From positions 1 through 51,553 of the forward strand of contig WRAQ01000022.1 in the NCBI GenBank assembly GCA_009780115.1: a DNA stretch of 51,553 bases. Direction: 5' to 3'. How positions within the stretch are numbered: position 1 is the first letter of the stretch; every line of letters begins with the position of its first letter. A program made the position numbers and the translations under genes. Below, one piece after another: positions 6,859 to 16,029 of this stretch. The notes under the pieces were generated by a model. That model searched no databases and was not told where the DNA came from. It saw nothing but the letters and a program-made list of their open reading frames with translations. The DNA comes from Lachnospiraceae bacterium. Lineage in GTDB: Bacteria; Bacillota; Clostridia; Lachnospirales; Lachnospiraceae.

Positions 6859-9264
6859 TTAATACCTTTTCATGCTTCTTGGCACACTAACGGTGAATGT
6901 AGTTAACCATGTGCCTTCGTTAATACGCTCTCTCAAATATTGAGGTGTCAGATTTCGTGCAGGTTCAATCTGAGTTTGCGGATTTTTATTAATAATATCA
7001 GCCAAATTAAAATCGCGTTTTTCCTTCATGTATTCACTGAGCTGTTTTTGCATTTTTTTGTCATCTGGAGAAGAAAAATTTTCGTTAATATAATAATCCA
7101 TTAAAGGTAAATGATACTTTTCTTCAACTCTTTTACATGTATGTGAAATTTCTAGCTTGAGCAATTTTGCAATTTGCTTAACCACATACAAACCAATACC
7201 TTCTCCCATTGTAGAAGTAAATTCATTATTATTTTCCCGAATATATAATGCATATATCCTCTCATCTTCTGTTACTTCCGGCCCAAAACTTGAAACCTCA
7301 AGTTTATAATGTGAGCTTTCAAAAGGATAAGTCCAGCTTAAATAGATATTACTACCACGGTAGGCATATTTCACGGCATTATCCATTAGATTATAAACCA
7401 ATAATTCAAATAAATGCGAATTTGTAAAAATAACTTCAGTATCCTCATTATAATTGTCCGAAAAAAAATACGGCTTAGTTTCGTATTTTGGGCCAACAAA
7501 ATTTAGGTTTCTATCCTTTAAAGAATCTTTGAGCATAACCCGCCATTTGTGAAAAATTCCCCGCACAAAAACTTTTTCTATTTTCGACTTCACAAACGCA
7601 TCACTAAATATTCCTGTAATAGCACCAATATTCGTTGCCATATTTGAGATTAGTTGGGTTGCACTTACCATATCACTCACAACCCGCTCCCGTCTATGAA
7701 CTTCTAAATCTATGAAATTCACTCCATGCGGGACAAAGTAACGTTGCAAATTATCATTAATTATTGTGGAGATATGGGCACTCTCATGCCGGTTCATACG
7801 TAAAGAAAATACATGGTGCTCTTTCATATAATTTGCTGCACATAAAGCTACATATGAACGCATCCGCGAAATTTTTTTTCCAATAACACCAATCATTTCT
7901 TTATATAACTCTTGATGGATATCTAATTTTTGAACTTGAAGTAATAAGGCAATATCATGACAAACTAATAATATCACGTTTTCCCGCATTATTTCTGAAG
8001 AAAGCCCTTTTAGAATATTCTTGTGTTCCAGGCTATCGATAATATCATAAGCATTAGACGAATATCCCTTTATTTCTGAAAAATCATAGCACCATTTATG
8101 ACGTACATTATTTTTTTTAGGTAATGGATATAATGACTTTAAAGATGATGCTTTAATTTCCAAACTAGTGCCATCTCCAAATATCAAAACATCATCAAGC
8201 TGCAACTGGCTTTTTAATGAATCTACTGATTTGGTAAGCAACCTCCAAGCATTTTCAAGCTCACTCCGTCGTTGTTCCCTTTTATCAAGGGTTCCGTTTT
8301 TTTCTTCCTCATCTATTTCAGCAAAAAAATTTTTTGTAATATTGCACATTGTTTTATCAAAATAACGCACTTTCTTTTTGCGGGCATCTTTCACAAGCTT
8401 TTTTTCTATATCATTAAGTTTTTCACAAGCATTATCAATAAAATTTTGATAATCATTTTCGCTGAAAAAAGTCATGTTTTCAGGACTAGGAGATTCATTA
8501 TGCACTTCGTGATTTGGAAGCAATAAGTAACCGACTAATTCATGACTTTTACCATCTGCTTTTACTATCGCTTTCTTAATTTTTTCTGCTTCACTATCAG
8601 GAAAACCATGTGGTTTTAAGTATTTAGAAAATAATATTTTAGGCTCATTTTTCAAGAAAAAAGCTTCTGATATTTCCTTTACCCTTTTCTTATCTTCATC
8701 ATTGTTAATCATTGCTTGCCCTAATGTCAGTACCGCGATAACTTTTTTATTAAAATAAATCGGAAAGGCTAACTCTCTATAACCTAAGATAGGGCAATAA
8801 TATTCAATAACCGGCCTTTTATAGAGCGGTTTAGCAATAGGAAAATTCCTATCATAATTATCGTAGAAAAGTTTCGGTGCATTTTTTATTTTTGTTTTAA
8901 TACTTAAATTGATATCATCAATTAATTTATCAATTTTATCGCATTCTATATTATCCTTTAAGATAGCAGCATGAAATCCATCACATTGATGACATATTTC
9001 TTCTCCGGCACAATGTCTTAATAACCGGCATGAACTTCGCATCGAAAAACGTGAGACATTTGATTCAATACGTATTTCACTCGAATCTTTTATATTGTTA
9101 TAACGGTTGATGTCAATAATCGTACATGGATGATGGAGGGCATTGCAAATACTCTCTGCGATATTTTTGATATTCTCGCGATTTGTTAAAACTGAAAAAT
9201 CATGTTCCGCTTTATCATCATTGACTGGTGCAAGATACTTCGGTTTTTCTAAATAATCAATCAT
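6859..9264 (-). CDS. PocR-domain sensor histidine kinase
   Basis: 801 residues with no transmembrane segment. The N-terminal part (about 28-190) carries the cysteine pattern of PocR ligand-sensing domains: C79, C85, C91 and C94 in SSCRLLRHCAGEEICHQC. A long charged middle region (about 200-470) has no domain I recognise. NRHESAH (H493 or H497) resembles the phospho-acceptor helix. The ATPase domain shows NLMDNAVKYA (about 625-634) and GEGIGLYVVKQIAKLL (688-703). About 80 extra residues lie between that motif and the final strand TTFTVSVP. The start has AGGAG seven bases upstream. It is first in an operon with the interrupted receiver and a membrane protein. The ligand is unknown; PocR domains are known or proposed to bind small organic compounds. 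Confidence 0.85.
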   Translation of the reverse strand: MIDYLEKPKYLAPVNDDKAEHDFSVLTNRENIKNIAESICNALHHPCTIIDINRYNNIKDSSEIRIESNVSRFSMRSSCRLLRHCAGEEICHQCDGFHAAILKDNIECDKIDKLIDDINLSIKTKIKNAPKLFYDNYDRNFPIAKPLYKRPVIEYYCPILGYRELAFPIYFNKKVIAVLTLGQAMINNDEDKKRVKEISEAFFLKNEPKILFSKYLKPHGFPDSEAEKIKKAIVKADGKSHELVGYLLLPNHEVHNESPSPENMTFFSENDYQNFIDNACEKLNDIEKKLVKDARKKKVRYFDKTMCNITKNFFAEIDEEEKNGTLDKREQRRSELENAWRLLTKSVDSLKSQLQLDDVLIFGDGTSLEIKASSLKSLYPLPKKNNVRHKWCYDFSEIKGYSSNAYDIIDSLEHKNILKGLSSEIMRENVILLVCHDIALLLQVQKLDIHQELYKEMIGVIGKKISRMRSYVALCAANYMKEHHVFSLRMNRHESAHISTIINDNLQRYFVPHGVNFIDLEVHRRERVVSDMVSATQLISNMATNIGAITGIFSDAFVKSKIEKVFVRGIFHKWRVMLKDSLKDRNLNFVGPKYETKPYFFSDNYNEDTEVIFTNSHLFELLVYNLMDNAVKYAYRGSNIYLSWTYPFESSHYKLEVSSFGPEVTEDERIYALYIRENNNEFTSTMGEGIGLYVVKQIAKLLKLEISHTCKRVEEKYHLPLMDYYINENFSSPDDKKMQKQLSEYMKEKRDFNLADIINKNPQTQIEPARNLTPQYLRERINEGTWLTTFTVSVPRSMKRY

Positions 9265-9370
9265 TACTAATCTCCTGTCGAATGCCCATTAAACCTATAA
9301 ATGTACTCAATCAAACAATATGCAGAGTTATATGATGAATCTGTCTCTCAAATATTTTAGCATATTATGT

Positions 9371-9430
9371 AAAAAAAGAACATATCGAGTTTGGAAAGAA
9401 ATTTCATTCCAAGCTCAATATGCTCTTTTA
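9371..9430 (-). terminator. strong intrinsic terminator
   Basis: A stem of more than 20 bp (AAAAGAGCATATTGAGCTTG with a near-perfect partner) is followed on the minus strand by a run of seven Ts. It is about 60 bp after the stop of the membrane-protein gene at 9491 and shields the PocR operon from readthrough. A-rich and T-rich ends make it usable in both directions. Confidence 0.88.
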
Positions 9431-9490
9431 AATTTCCATTATAGATTTGCAATAAGAATAATACCTTATCTAAACCTAAAGCAAAAATCA

Positions 9491-11110
9491 TCACATATCA
9501 TAATCATCAGCCCCATCAACTTCCACGTCATAATACATCTTGTCAGCACTGATTTCATAAGGATAATCCATTACCCGGCGAACCGGTTTGGCCGGCAAAG
9601 GCAGTGGGTTATCAAGATATTTGATACCGGTTGAAGTATCATAACGCGACTCTTGTTTCGGTTCACTTTTTATATTCTCATTTACTTCAATAGTTTCTTC
9701 CGCTTCTAACTCACTTGAACTTACTTCCTTAATTTCTTCCGCTTCTAACTCACTTGCACTTACATCCTTAACTTCCACCTTTACTTCGACACTTACAGCA
9801 AGCTTTATTTCTTCATCTGAATCTGAATCTATATTTTCATCCGGATCCAGTTCATCATCCGGATAAATATCCTCAACATCCTTAATATTTCCCGCTGCAT
9901 AACTTACCAAACTTTGCAAACCAAGCCCGGCCATCGCCGCCCATGCCAAAGTAATCCACATATTAAGATTAACCGTCTTAAGGCCAAGCATTGGAAACAC
10001 TACACATAGCATTAAAATATAGAAAGCAAAAACCGTTAAACTTTTATTCCCGTTTTGCAAGAAAAAAATAACCAGAATCATACACAACATTGATATTACT
10101 ATCAATACCGGCAAACTTTCACGGGGAATATTTATATTAAGGCTAAATTCAAAAGTAAAACGGTTAAACCAATTAACAAAATTTTCCATTACAATATTGC
10201 TTCTTAATACCGATTCCCGGAACAGCATAACAAAAAATCCGATAATAAAGCCAATTAAATAAAAGAAATTTTTGAAAATATACTGACTTAAATCGTTACG
10301 GGTAATAAATAAGACATAAAATCCGGTAATAAACAATAGGAAGCCCACCAGGTCAAAATATAATGTCACCCCAACAAGAAAACCGATGATAATTAATCCA
10401 AAATACCGGGCTTTTTCATTTAACCCAATATCGCGGCATGAAAGCCGGTAATAAAAAGAAATCAGAAAAAAGACCAGGCTCCATAAAAACAAATATACAA
10501 CTTCCGGCTGATAGAGCCTCACTGCTTCGCCAAAGCAAAAGGAAAGAGTTACAAGGGCAACTGTTACGTAAGCACTAATAACACCAATCAGAAAACGAAT
10601 TGCAAAAAAGATTAAGATAATCGTCAAAATTTGTATAATAAACTGCAAATAATAAACCATTATTTCGTGATTGCCAAGAAATGCAAACATAACTGAAAGA
10701 ACATCTGCATATAGGGAAGCCGCCCCTTCAAAAAATATTTTTTCATTATTCAAACTAATCATTGAGGATTTGACAAATACTAAATTATTATGATTTATTG
10801 CCGATGGAAATAAATAACGCAGAATAAAAGCTTCAACCAACAACAACCACATCACTACTTCGCTTAGAATTAAAAAAGCACGGTTTTTGATTACTCCAAC
10901 CCGCCGGCTAACTAAATATATAACTGAAGCGATAAGGGCATATATAACTAGAGTCAGGAAAATAAAGCCGCCCTTGATAAACGGATTATCCGAACTATAA
11001 AATAAATCCTGGACTTTCTCACCAACACGAATAACAAGAAAAACTGTAAACACAGCAAAGATAAACCACCACTTATAATCAATCCACGATATCTTTACTT
11101 TATCTTTCAT
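9491..11110 (-). CDS. polytopic membrane protein with acidic cytoplasmic tail
   Basis: 539 residues. About 11-12 hydrophobic segments span residues 15-405. An acidic, low-complexity stretch (about 410-490) follows, then a conserved-looking end with IKYLDNPLPLPAKPVRR and MDYPYEIS and a tail of Asp/Glu/Tyr. The tail motif recalls uncharacterised Lachnospiraceae membrane proteins; a GT-C glycosyltransferase-like fold is possible but I see no catalytic motif. A 39-bp in-frame tandem duplication (9694-9771) doubles the SELEAEE segment. The start has TTGAGG upstream and a strong terminator follows the gene. Confidence 0.8.
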   Translation of the reverse strand: MKDKVKISWIDYKWWFIFAVFTVFLVIRVGEKVQDLFYSSDNPFIKGGFIFLTLVIYALIASVIYLVSRRVGVIKNRAFLILSEVVMWLLLVEAFILRYLFPSAINHNNLVFVKSSMISLNNEKIFFEGAASLYADVLSVMFAFLGNHEIMVYYLQFIIQILTIILIFFAIRFLIGVISAYVTVALVTLSFCFGEAVRLYQPEVVYLFLWSLVFFLISFYYRLSCRDIGLNEKARYFGLIIIGFLVGVTLYFDLVGFLLFITGFYVLFITRNDLSQYIFKNFFYLIGFIIGFFVMLFRESVLRSNIVMENFVNWFNRFTFEFSLNINIPRESLPVLIVISMLCMILVIFFLQNGNKSLTVFAFYILMLCVVFPMLGLKTVNLNMWITLAWAAMAGLGLQSLVSYAAGNIKDVEDIYPDDELDPDENIDSDSDEEIKLAVSVEVKVEVKDVSASELEAEEIKEVSSSELEAEETIEVNENIKSEPKQESRYDTSTGIKYLDNPLPLPAKPVRRVMDYPYEISADKMYYDVEVDGADDYDM

Positions 11111-11148
11111 GTTACCTCAAATAATAATTATGTTTCATAGCCATGTTT

Positions 11149-11166
11149 TTCCGTGCAAGCACGGAA
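11149..11166. repeat. 18-bp palindrome TTCCGTGC-AA-GCACGGAA
   Basis: An 8-bp perfect stem with a 2-nt centre lies between the PLP-enzyme stop and the next start. It has no T run. A palindrome of the same design is at 51233-51250. Confidence 0.55.
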
Positions 11167-11189
11167 CAGACCTTTTGACCCTTGTATCA

Positions 11190-12455
11190 TCAAATTAGTG
11201 CTTGCCCCAAATCAGTAAGAATATCTTCTATATGTTCAATCCCGACGGAAAGTCTAATCATCGCCGGGTTAACCCCTGCTTCATTTAGCTGTTCGTCATT
11301 CATCTGGCGGTGGGTATGGCTTGCCGGATGAAGGATACACGTCCGGGCATCAGCAACATGAGTTAAGACGGCAACCATTTTTAACTTCTGCATCATCGTT
11401 TCCGCCGCTTCCCTGCCACCTTTCAAACCAAATGAAATCACACCGCAAGTTCCATTCGGCATATATTTTTGGGCCAGATGATAATATTTATTTTCCGGAA
11501 GGCCGGGATAATTAACCCAGTCAACCGCTTCATTCCCGTCAAGAAATTCGGCTACCGCCTGCGCATTCCGGCAATGCCGTTCCATCCTAAGGGGCAATGT
11601 TTCTAAACCAATATTCACATAAAAAGCGTTTTGCGGGGCCTGACAGGCACCAATATCACGCATTAATTGAACCGTCGCTTTGGTAATATAAGCCGCCTTG
11701 CCAAATTTTTCCATATAAATCAAACCATGATATGTCTCATCGGGAGTACAAAGGCCGGGGAATTTTTCCGGATAAAGGCTGAAATCAAAATTGCCCGAAT
11801 CAACGATTGCCCCGCCGATACTCATTGCATGCCCGTCCATATATTTTGTTGTTGAATGGACAACAATATCCGCCCCCCATTCAATGGGGTTACAGTTAAT
11901 CGGAGTCGGAAAAGTATTGTCAATTATCAGCGGTACATGATGGTCATGGGCTAACTTGGCAAATTTTTCGATATCAAGCACCACCATCGACGGGTTAGCA
12001 ACTGACTCGGCAAGGACACATTTAGTATTAGGCCGGAAAGCCTTATGTAATTCTTCAATCGAAGCATCGGGGTCAACAATTGTACATTCAATACCCATTT
12101 TTTTCATTGTAATCGCTATCAAATTGAAAGTCCCGCCATAAATTTTGCCGGAAAGGATAACATGGCCGCCGGCTTCACAAATATTAAAAATCGCGTAATA
12201 AATGGCGGCTTGCCCCGATGATGTAAGCATTGCGGCAACCCCGCCTTCAAGTTCACAGATTTTAGCGGCAACAAGGTCATTGGTCGGGTTTTGGATTCGG
12301 GAATACAAATATCCGCCGGCTTCCAAGGCGAATAAACTCCCCATATGTTCCGGATCATCATATTTAAAAGTAGTACTTTGATAAATAGGCAAAATACGCG
12401 GCTCCCCGTTTTTTGGCTTCCAGCCGGACTGAATGCAGATTGTTTCTTTTTTCAT
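11190..12455 (-). CDS. O-acetylhomoserine sulfhydrylase-type PLP enzyme
   Basis: 421 residues from the ATG at 12455, which has AAAGGA a few bases upstream. An in-frame codon at 12509 lacks such a site. It belongs to the Cys/Met metabolism PLP family, acting on O-acetylhomoserine with sulfide (or cysteine) to make homocysteine or cystathionine. PLP-lysine is K204 in HSTTKYMDGHA; IIDNTFPTP (177-185) and the substrate-loop motifs QSTTFKYDD and YSRIQNPT are present. Length and the GGAIVDSG region fit MetY better than cystathionine gamma-synthase, but family members are hard to separate by eye. It lies 58 bp after a CorC-like gene and may be co-transcribed. No SAM riboswitch was seen in that short gap. 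Confidence 0.9.
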   Translation of the reverse strand: MKKETICIQSGWKPKNGEPRILPIYQSTTFKYDDPEHMGSLFALEAGGYLYSRIQNPTNDLVAAKICELEGGVAAMLTSSGQAAIYYAIFNICEAGGHVILSGKIYGGTFNLIAITMKKMGIECTIVDPDASIEELHKAFRPNTKCVLAESVANPSMVVLDIEKFAKLAHDHHVPLIIDNTFPTPINCNPIEWGADIVVHSTTKYMDGHAMSIGGAIVDSGNFDFSLYPEKFPGLCTPDETYHGLIYMEKFGKAAYITKATVQLMRDIGACQAPQNAFYVNIGLETLPLRMERHCRNAQAVAEFLDGNEAVDWVNYPGLPENKYYHLAQKYMPNGTCGVISFGLKGGREAAETMMQKLKMVAVLTHVADARTCILHPASHTHRQMNDEQLNEAGVNPAMIRLSVGIEHIEDILTDLGQALI

Positions 12456-12513
12456 GTTTTCCTTTCTTGCAAACTTTGCGCCGAAGGCGAAAAATTGCTG
12501 CTGAATCACTGAT

Positions 12514-13371
12514 TCAGCTTTTAGTCACTAAAACGCTAGTTATCATATGATTTTCAACCGTTATAATCTCAAAAGTATAACTTCCTATCTCAATACTGAA
12601 CTTTTCATTTTCATCAGGTATTTTATCCATCCGTGAAATAAGAAAACCATTTATAGTCTCAAATTCTTCTTCAGCAAATTTGATTTTTAAAAGTTCTTCA
12701 AGTTCTTCTAAAGGTGTTTTCCCTTCGATGATAAATTGGCTTTGTTTTTCGATTTCCTCAATATAGGCTTCTTCTTCATCATATTCATCTAAGATATTGC
12801 CGACAATTTCTTCGATTATATCTTCCATCGCAATAAGGCCCGCGGTCTGGCCATATTCATCAACCACAACGACCATTTGCGTTTTTTCATTTTTCATCGT
12901 GCTAAAGAGTTCTAGTATTTTTTTGTGTTCGGGGATAAAGACCGCTTCGCGGGTCATTCCGCTAATTTCACTAATTGGCCGGTCGCGCAAATCCTCATTC
13001 ATATAAGCTTTCACAACATCACGCAAATGCAAAATACCGGTGATTACATCTATATTTTCTTCGTAAACCGGAAAACGGCTATTCCTTTCGTTAAGCATAT
13101 AATCCAAAGTTTCTTTGAGGGACGTATGTTTTTCTATCGCCTGGATATTTTTTCGCGTACTCATAACATCCTTGGCAACTTTGTTACCAAAAGCAATAAT
13201 ATTTTGAATCATTTCCGCCTCGGTACCCAATAACTTTCCCTGCTCGAAACCTTCATTAACCATTGTTATAAATTTTTCTTCGGAATAATCGGAACTGTCT
13301 TGTCCCTTGAACTTACCAATGAACTCTTGGAATAACCGGCGCGATTTCATGCTTCTTACGTATTCTCCCAT
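12514..13371 (-). CDS. CorC/HlyC-like CBS-pair protein
   Basis: 285 residues, soluble, without the DUF21 membrane domain of full-length hemolysin-family proteins. Two CBS domains span about 60-190 (DVMSTRKNIQAIE and QMVVVVDEYGQTAGLIAMED), followed by the transporter-associated CorC_HlyC domain (about 200-283, IEGKTPLEELEELLKI). Such proteins are linked to Mg/Co efflux or resistance and bind adenine nucleotides. The ATG at 13371 has no obvious ribosome site. The ATG at 13350 has GGGAG 14 bases upstream and is an alternative start. Confidence 0.87.
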   Translation of the reverse strand: MGEYVRSMKSRRLFQEFIGKFKGQDSSDYSEEKFITMVNEGFEQGKLLGTEAEMIQNIIAFGNKVAKDVMSTRKNIQAIEKHTSLKETLDYMLNERNSRFPVYEENIDVITGILHLRDVVKAYMNEDLRDRPISEISGMTREAVFIPEHKKILELFSTMKNEKTQMVVVVDEYGQTAGLIAMEDIIEEIVGNILDEYDEEEAYIEEIEKQSQFIIEGKTPLEELEELLKIKFAEEEFETINGFLISRMDKIPDENEKFSIEIGSYTFEIITVENHMITSVLVTKS

Positions 13372-13411
13372 TTTTCATCAGTTTACCATTTAATCTTAAA
13401 AACGTCAAGAA

Positions 13412-13457
13412 AATCCACCAGCCGCCAACAGTCATTAAGTTGATGGGCTGGTGGATT
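13412..13457 (-). terminator. terminator of the chemoreceptor gene
   Basis: AATCCACCAGCC pairs perfectly with GGCTGGTGGATT over 12 bp (13412-13423 with 13446-13457). On the minus strand it is followed by TTTTC. It starts about 18 bp after the receptor stop. Confidence 0.85.
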
Positions 13458-13474
13458 AAGGAAAGTTTGCTTTA

Positions 13475-15208
13475 TTATTTCAATCTAAACTCAGCAACCA
13501 AATCCTTTAGAATCAATGCTTGATTGCTCATTTCCTGAGTTGCGGCCGCACTTTCTTCCGCCGCCGCCGCACTTTCTTCCGCCGTTGCACTATTTTGGCG
13601 GATAACATCAGATACATGATTAATTTCTTCGTTAATTGCAGCTATTTTTTGCGCTTGCCCTTCGGAAGCATTAGTGATATTTTTTATCAGTTGATTGCTT
13701 TGTTCTACACCTTCGACGATTAAAGAAAAGCTTTTTGCTGTTTCACTGACAATTTGCGTACCTAACTCCGATTTTTCCATTGAGGTCTTGATAATCGAAC
13801 TAATTTGTCTTGAAGCATCGGCACTCTGCGTGGCAAGGCTGTTTACCTCTTGAGCGACAACCGCAAAACCTTTACCCTGTTCGCCGGCCCGGGCTGCTTC
13901 AATTGCCGCATTTAAAGAAAGCATATTTGTTTGCGCGGCGATACTATCAATCGTATTGATTATTGTATGAATAACTTCATTTGCTTTGACAATCTCATTA
14001 ACCGCATTAATCATATCCTCCATCTTGCGGCTTCCTTCATGGGCATTTTCAATAATCATATCGGCAAGCCGGGAAGCTTCATATGCCATATCAACATTTT
14101 CTTTCGTTTTTTCCTCAACCATGGAAATAGAAAGCGAAAGCTCCACCACTGCTTCCGATTGTTCTGTCGCACCGGAGGCAAGCGATTGGGCGCCTTCAGA
14201 AATATGGGTGGTATTTTCCGCAATTTGTGAAGCGCTTTCAGTTACTTGAAGAGTCAATATATTTAGTTTTTTAAACATCTGATTCAAGTTTTCGACCATC
14301 AGCTCAAGCGATTTCCCGGTTGCATCTTTTTCGGAAAGCACTGCGATTGAGGTTGTTAAGTCACCATTTGAGACAAGGGTTAAGGCTTGCTGCATTTCGC
14401 CAAGATGTTGGATTAGGCCGCCGAAAGCGCGGGCACACTTGCCTATTTCATCCTTCCAGTTCGCACATTCACCGGCACTTTCCATTATTTCCGGGGCAAA
14501 ATTCAAGTCACCTTTCATTCCTAGCTGATCCAAAGCCGCCGCCATCATATTAAGCGGTTTGCTGATAATTCCGGAAATATAATAGGCTAAATATAGAGCC
14601 GCTGCTATCGCAACAACTAAAGCAAGAACTATGATAATCAATAAAATTAAATTTAAGCTGGTTGCATTGCGGTTGGCCAAAACAGCCGATTGTACATTTA
14701 AATCCATACATTTATCAAAACCATTAATGATATCATCGGAAAGAATCCGGCAGATTTCTAACAAGCCAAGAATACTATCCATATCATATTCAAGGGCGGC
14801 GGAATGAATTGCCAGCACAATCGGAACTAATTCATTTTCATAAGTGCTACGGGCAGACTCAAAAACCCTTTTAATATCTTCCTCGGCAATCGTATCACTG
14901 TAAGCATCCAAATAAGCCGCCATTTCAACTGTGTATTCTAATATTTCATTAAAGGAAGCTTCGATTTTTTTCATATCTTCCTCGATAACACCAAGAACCA
15001 TTTCACGCACTGAAACCCTGGTACGCTGCAGTGTTTCACTGACCCGGGCCAAATTCGGCAACGGTTCAAGCTGTTGCTCATACATGTTGTTATTGGTTCT
15101 TTCCATTTGAATCATTCCGATAATCCCAACCAGACCAACAATAGCTGTTAAAGCTACAACGATTAAAAAGCTGGTTATTAATTTTTTAGATACTGGTAAA
15201 TTTTTCAT
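13475..15208 (-). CDS. methyl-accepting chemotaxis protein (four-helix-bundle sensor)
   Basis: 577 residues. TM1 is at about 10-32. A helical periplasmic domain of about 150 residues resembling 4HB_MCP follows, then TM2 at about 186-214 (Leu/Ile/Ala-rich) and a HAMP linker. The cytoplasmic signalling hairpin contains the universal tip [20 protein letters not shown] (about 421-440). The receptor would signal through CheA/CheW, none of which is in the window. The gene is monocistronic: a promoter candidate lies upstream, a strong terminator follows, and the start has AGAGGAG five bases upstream. Confidence 0.95.
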   Translation of the reverse strand: MKNLPVSKKLITSFLIVVALTAIVGLVGIIGMIQMERTNNNMYEQQLEPLPNLARVSETLQRTRVSVREMVLGVIEEDMKKIEASFNEILEYTVEMAAYLDAYSDTIAEEDIKRVFESARSTYENELVPIVLAIHSAALEYDMDSILGLLEICRILSDDIINGFDKCMDLNVQSAVLANRNATSLNLILLIIIVLALVVAIAAALYLAYYISGIISKPLNMMAAALDQLGMKGDLNFAPEIMESAGECANWKDEIGKCARAFGGLIQHLGEMQQALTLVSNGDLTTSIAVLSEKDATGKSLELMVENLNQMFKKLNILTLQVTESASQIAENTTHISEGAQSLASGATEQSEAVVELSLSISMVEEKTKENVDMAYEASRLADMIIENAHEGSRKMEDMINAVNEIVKANEVIHTIINTIDSIAAQTNMLSLNAAIEAARAGEQGKGFAVVAQEVNSLATQSADASRQISSIIKTSMEKSELGTQIVSETAKSFSLIVEGVEQSNQLIKNITNASEGQAQKIAAINEEINHVSDVIRQNSATAEESAAAAEESAAATQEMSNQALILKDLVAEFRLK

Positions 15209-15270
15209 TTTGTCTCCTCTTTTTTAAAACGTATGTCCACTAACCTATAAACTATGTCTATACTGTTTCA

Positions 15271-15299
15271 ACGTTATGAAATTTGCGATGCCATGTCAA
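15271..15299 (-). promoter_or_regulatory. candidate vegetative promoter of the chemoreceptor
   Basis: On the minus strand TTGACA is separated by 17 bp from TAACGT. A second candidate slightly downstream is TTGAAA-16-TATAGG (15245-15272). No SigD-type GCCGATAA box was found. Confidence 0.45.
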
Positions 15300-15459
15300 T
15301 GGGTTCCACATGAACGACACGTTTATGTCATTAACTACATGAAACAGCTTAAGTTTTGCCCATAAAACGGCCTAATTCATCATTGCATATTTTATGTTTC
15401 TTTTTTTCACAAAACTATTTTGAGATGGTATTCTTAATATTATCATGAAGAAAGCAACT

Positions 15460-15483
15460 AAAAAAAGTACCCATGGGGGGGTA
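15460..15483 (-). terminator. terminator after mazF
   Basis: On the minus strand TACCC and GGGTA form a 5-bp stem across a short C-rich loop, followed by a run of seven Ts. It lies about 70 bp after the mazF stop. Confidence 0.75.
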
Positions 15484-15554
15484 TCCTAAAAATATTTTTT
15501 ATTATCAATTAATTGGACTTATTTAGTGAAAAATTAGTTGTTTGAGATTTAAGT

Positions 15555-15902
15555 TTATGTACCAAGCTCTAAGCTGATTAATAAACCTTTATTTACTTTT
15601 TCCATAATTCCCGGTTCCAAATGGCAAACTTTTTCCTTTAAGCGGCGTTTATCAATTGTCCGCAACTGTTCAAGCAAAATGACCGAATCTTTTACCATAT
15701 CATTATAACGGGCACTCAATTCAATATGGGTTGGAAGCTTGGCTTTATTCATTTTTGAAGTAATAGCGGCACAGATGACCGTCGGGCTATGTTTGTTGCC
15801 GATATCGTTTTGAATTATCAGAACCGGCCTGATACCGCCTTGTTCCGAACCAATAACCGGCCGCAAATCAGCATAATAAATATCACCGCGTTTCATTTCC
15901 AT
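15555..15902 (-). CDS. mazF: MazF/PemK-family endoribonuclease toxin
   Basis: 115 residues, the length of Bacillus MazF (EndoA/NdoA), a ribosome-independent mRNA interferase. [21 protein letters not shown] opens the family fold. R25 (GGIRPVLI) and T48 (AAITSKM) match the known active-site residues of Bacillus MazF. It lies downstream of alr as in Bacillus, but the usual antitoxin gene between them is absent: the 127-bp gap has no open frame of fitting size. A ribosome site AAAGGATGG precedes the ATG. It may have its own promoter (15964-15992). Confidence 0.95.
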   Translation of the reverse strand: MEMKRGDIYYADLRPVIGSEQGGIRPVLIIQNDIGNKHSPTVICAAITSKMNKAKLPTHIELSARYNDMVKDSVILLEQLRTIDKRRLKEKVCHLEPGIMEKVNKGLLISLELGT

Positions 15903-15957
15903 TTTTAAACCATCCTTTATTCAGCGCCAAACCGCATATACGATTTGGGTGCAAATC

Positions 15958-15992
15958 ATGCTATAAATAGCATTTGAATTTAGTATTTCCAA
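15958..15992 (-). promoter_or_regulatory. candidate mazF promoter overlapped by an inverted repeat
   Basis: On the minus strand TTGGAA (15987-15992) is 17 bp from TATTTA (15964-15969). The -10 box lies inside the perfect inverted repeat ATGCTAT-N2-ATAGCAT (15958-15973). The overlap would suit an operator, but no regulator is known here. Confidence 0.45.
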
Positions 15993-16029
15993 TTGACAGA
16001 ATGGTATACAATTTTTTTTAATGTACTAA

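Larger units (their letters stand above)
15209..15554. other. 346-bp gene-free gap
   Basis: It holds the chemoreceptor promoter candidates near 15245-15299 and the terminator of the alr/mazF transcripts (15460-15483). The rest is A/T-rich with nothing I can assign. A 14-codon reading frame at 15445 has no ribosome site and overlaps the terminator. Confidence 0.6.

Noticed and set aside
12456-12513. Possible SAM riboswitch before the Cys/Met PLP enzyme
   Set aside because: The gap is only 58 bp and shows just a small CGCC/GGCG hairpin.
15360-15385. ACGGCCTAATTC resembling the family 1 core
   Set aside because: Only 12 bases match, with no GGAAGAAGGC partner and no complementary arms nearby; treated as chance.
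15445-15490. 14-codon frame MKKATKKSTHGGVS
   Set aside because: No ribosome site and it overlaps the mazF terminator; not supported as a gene.
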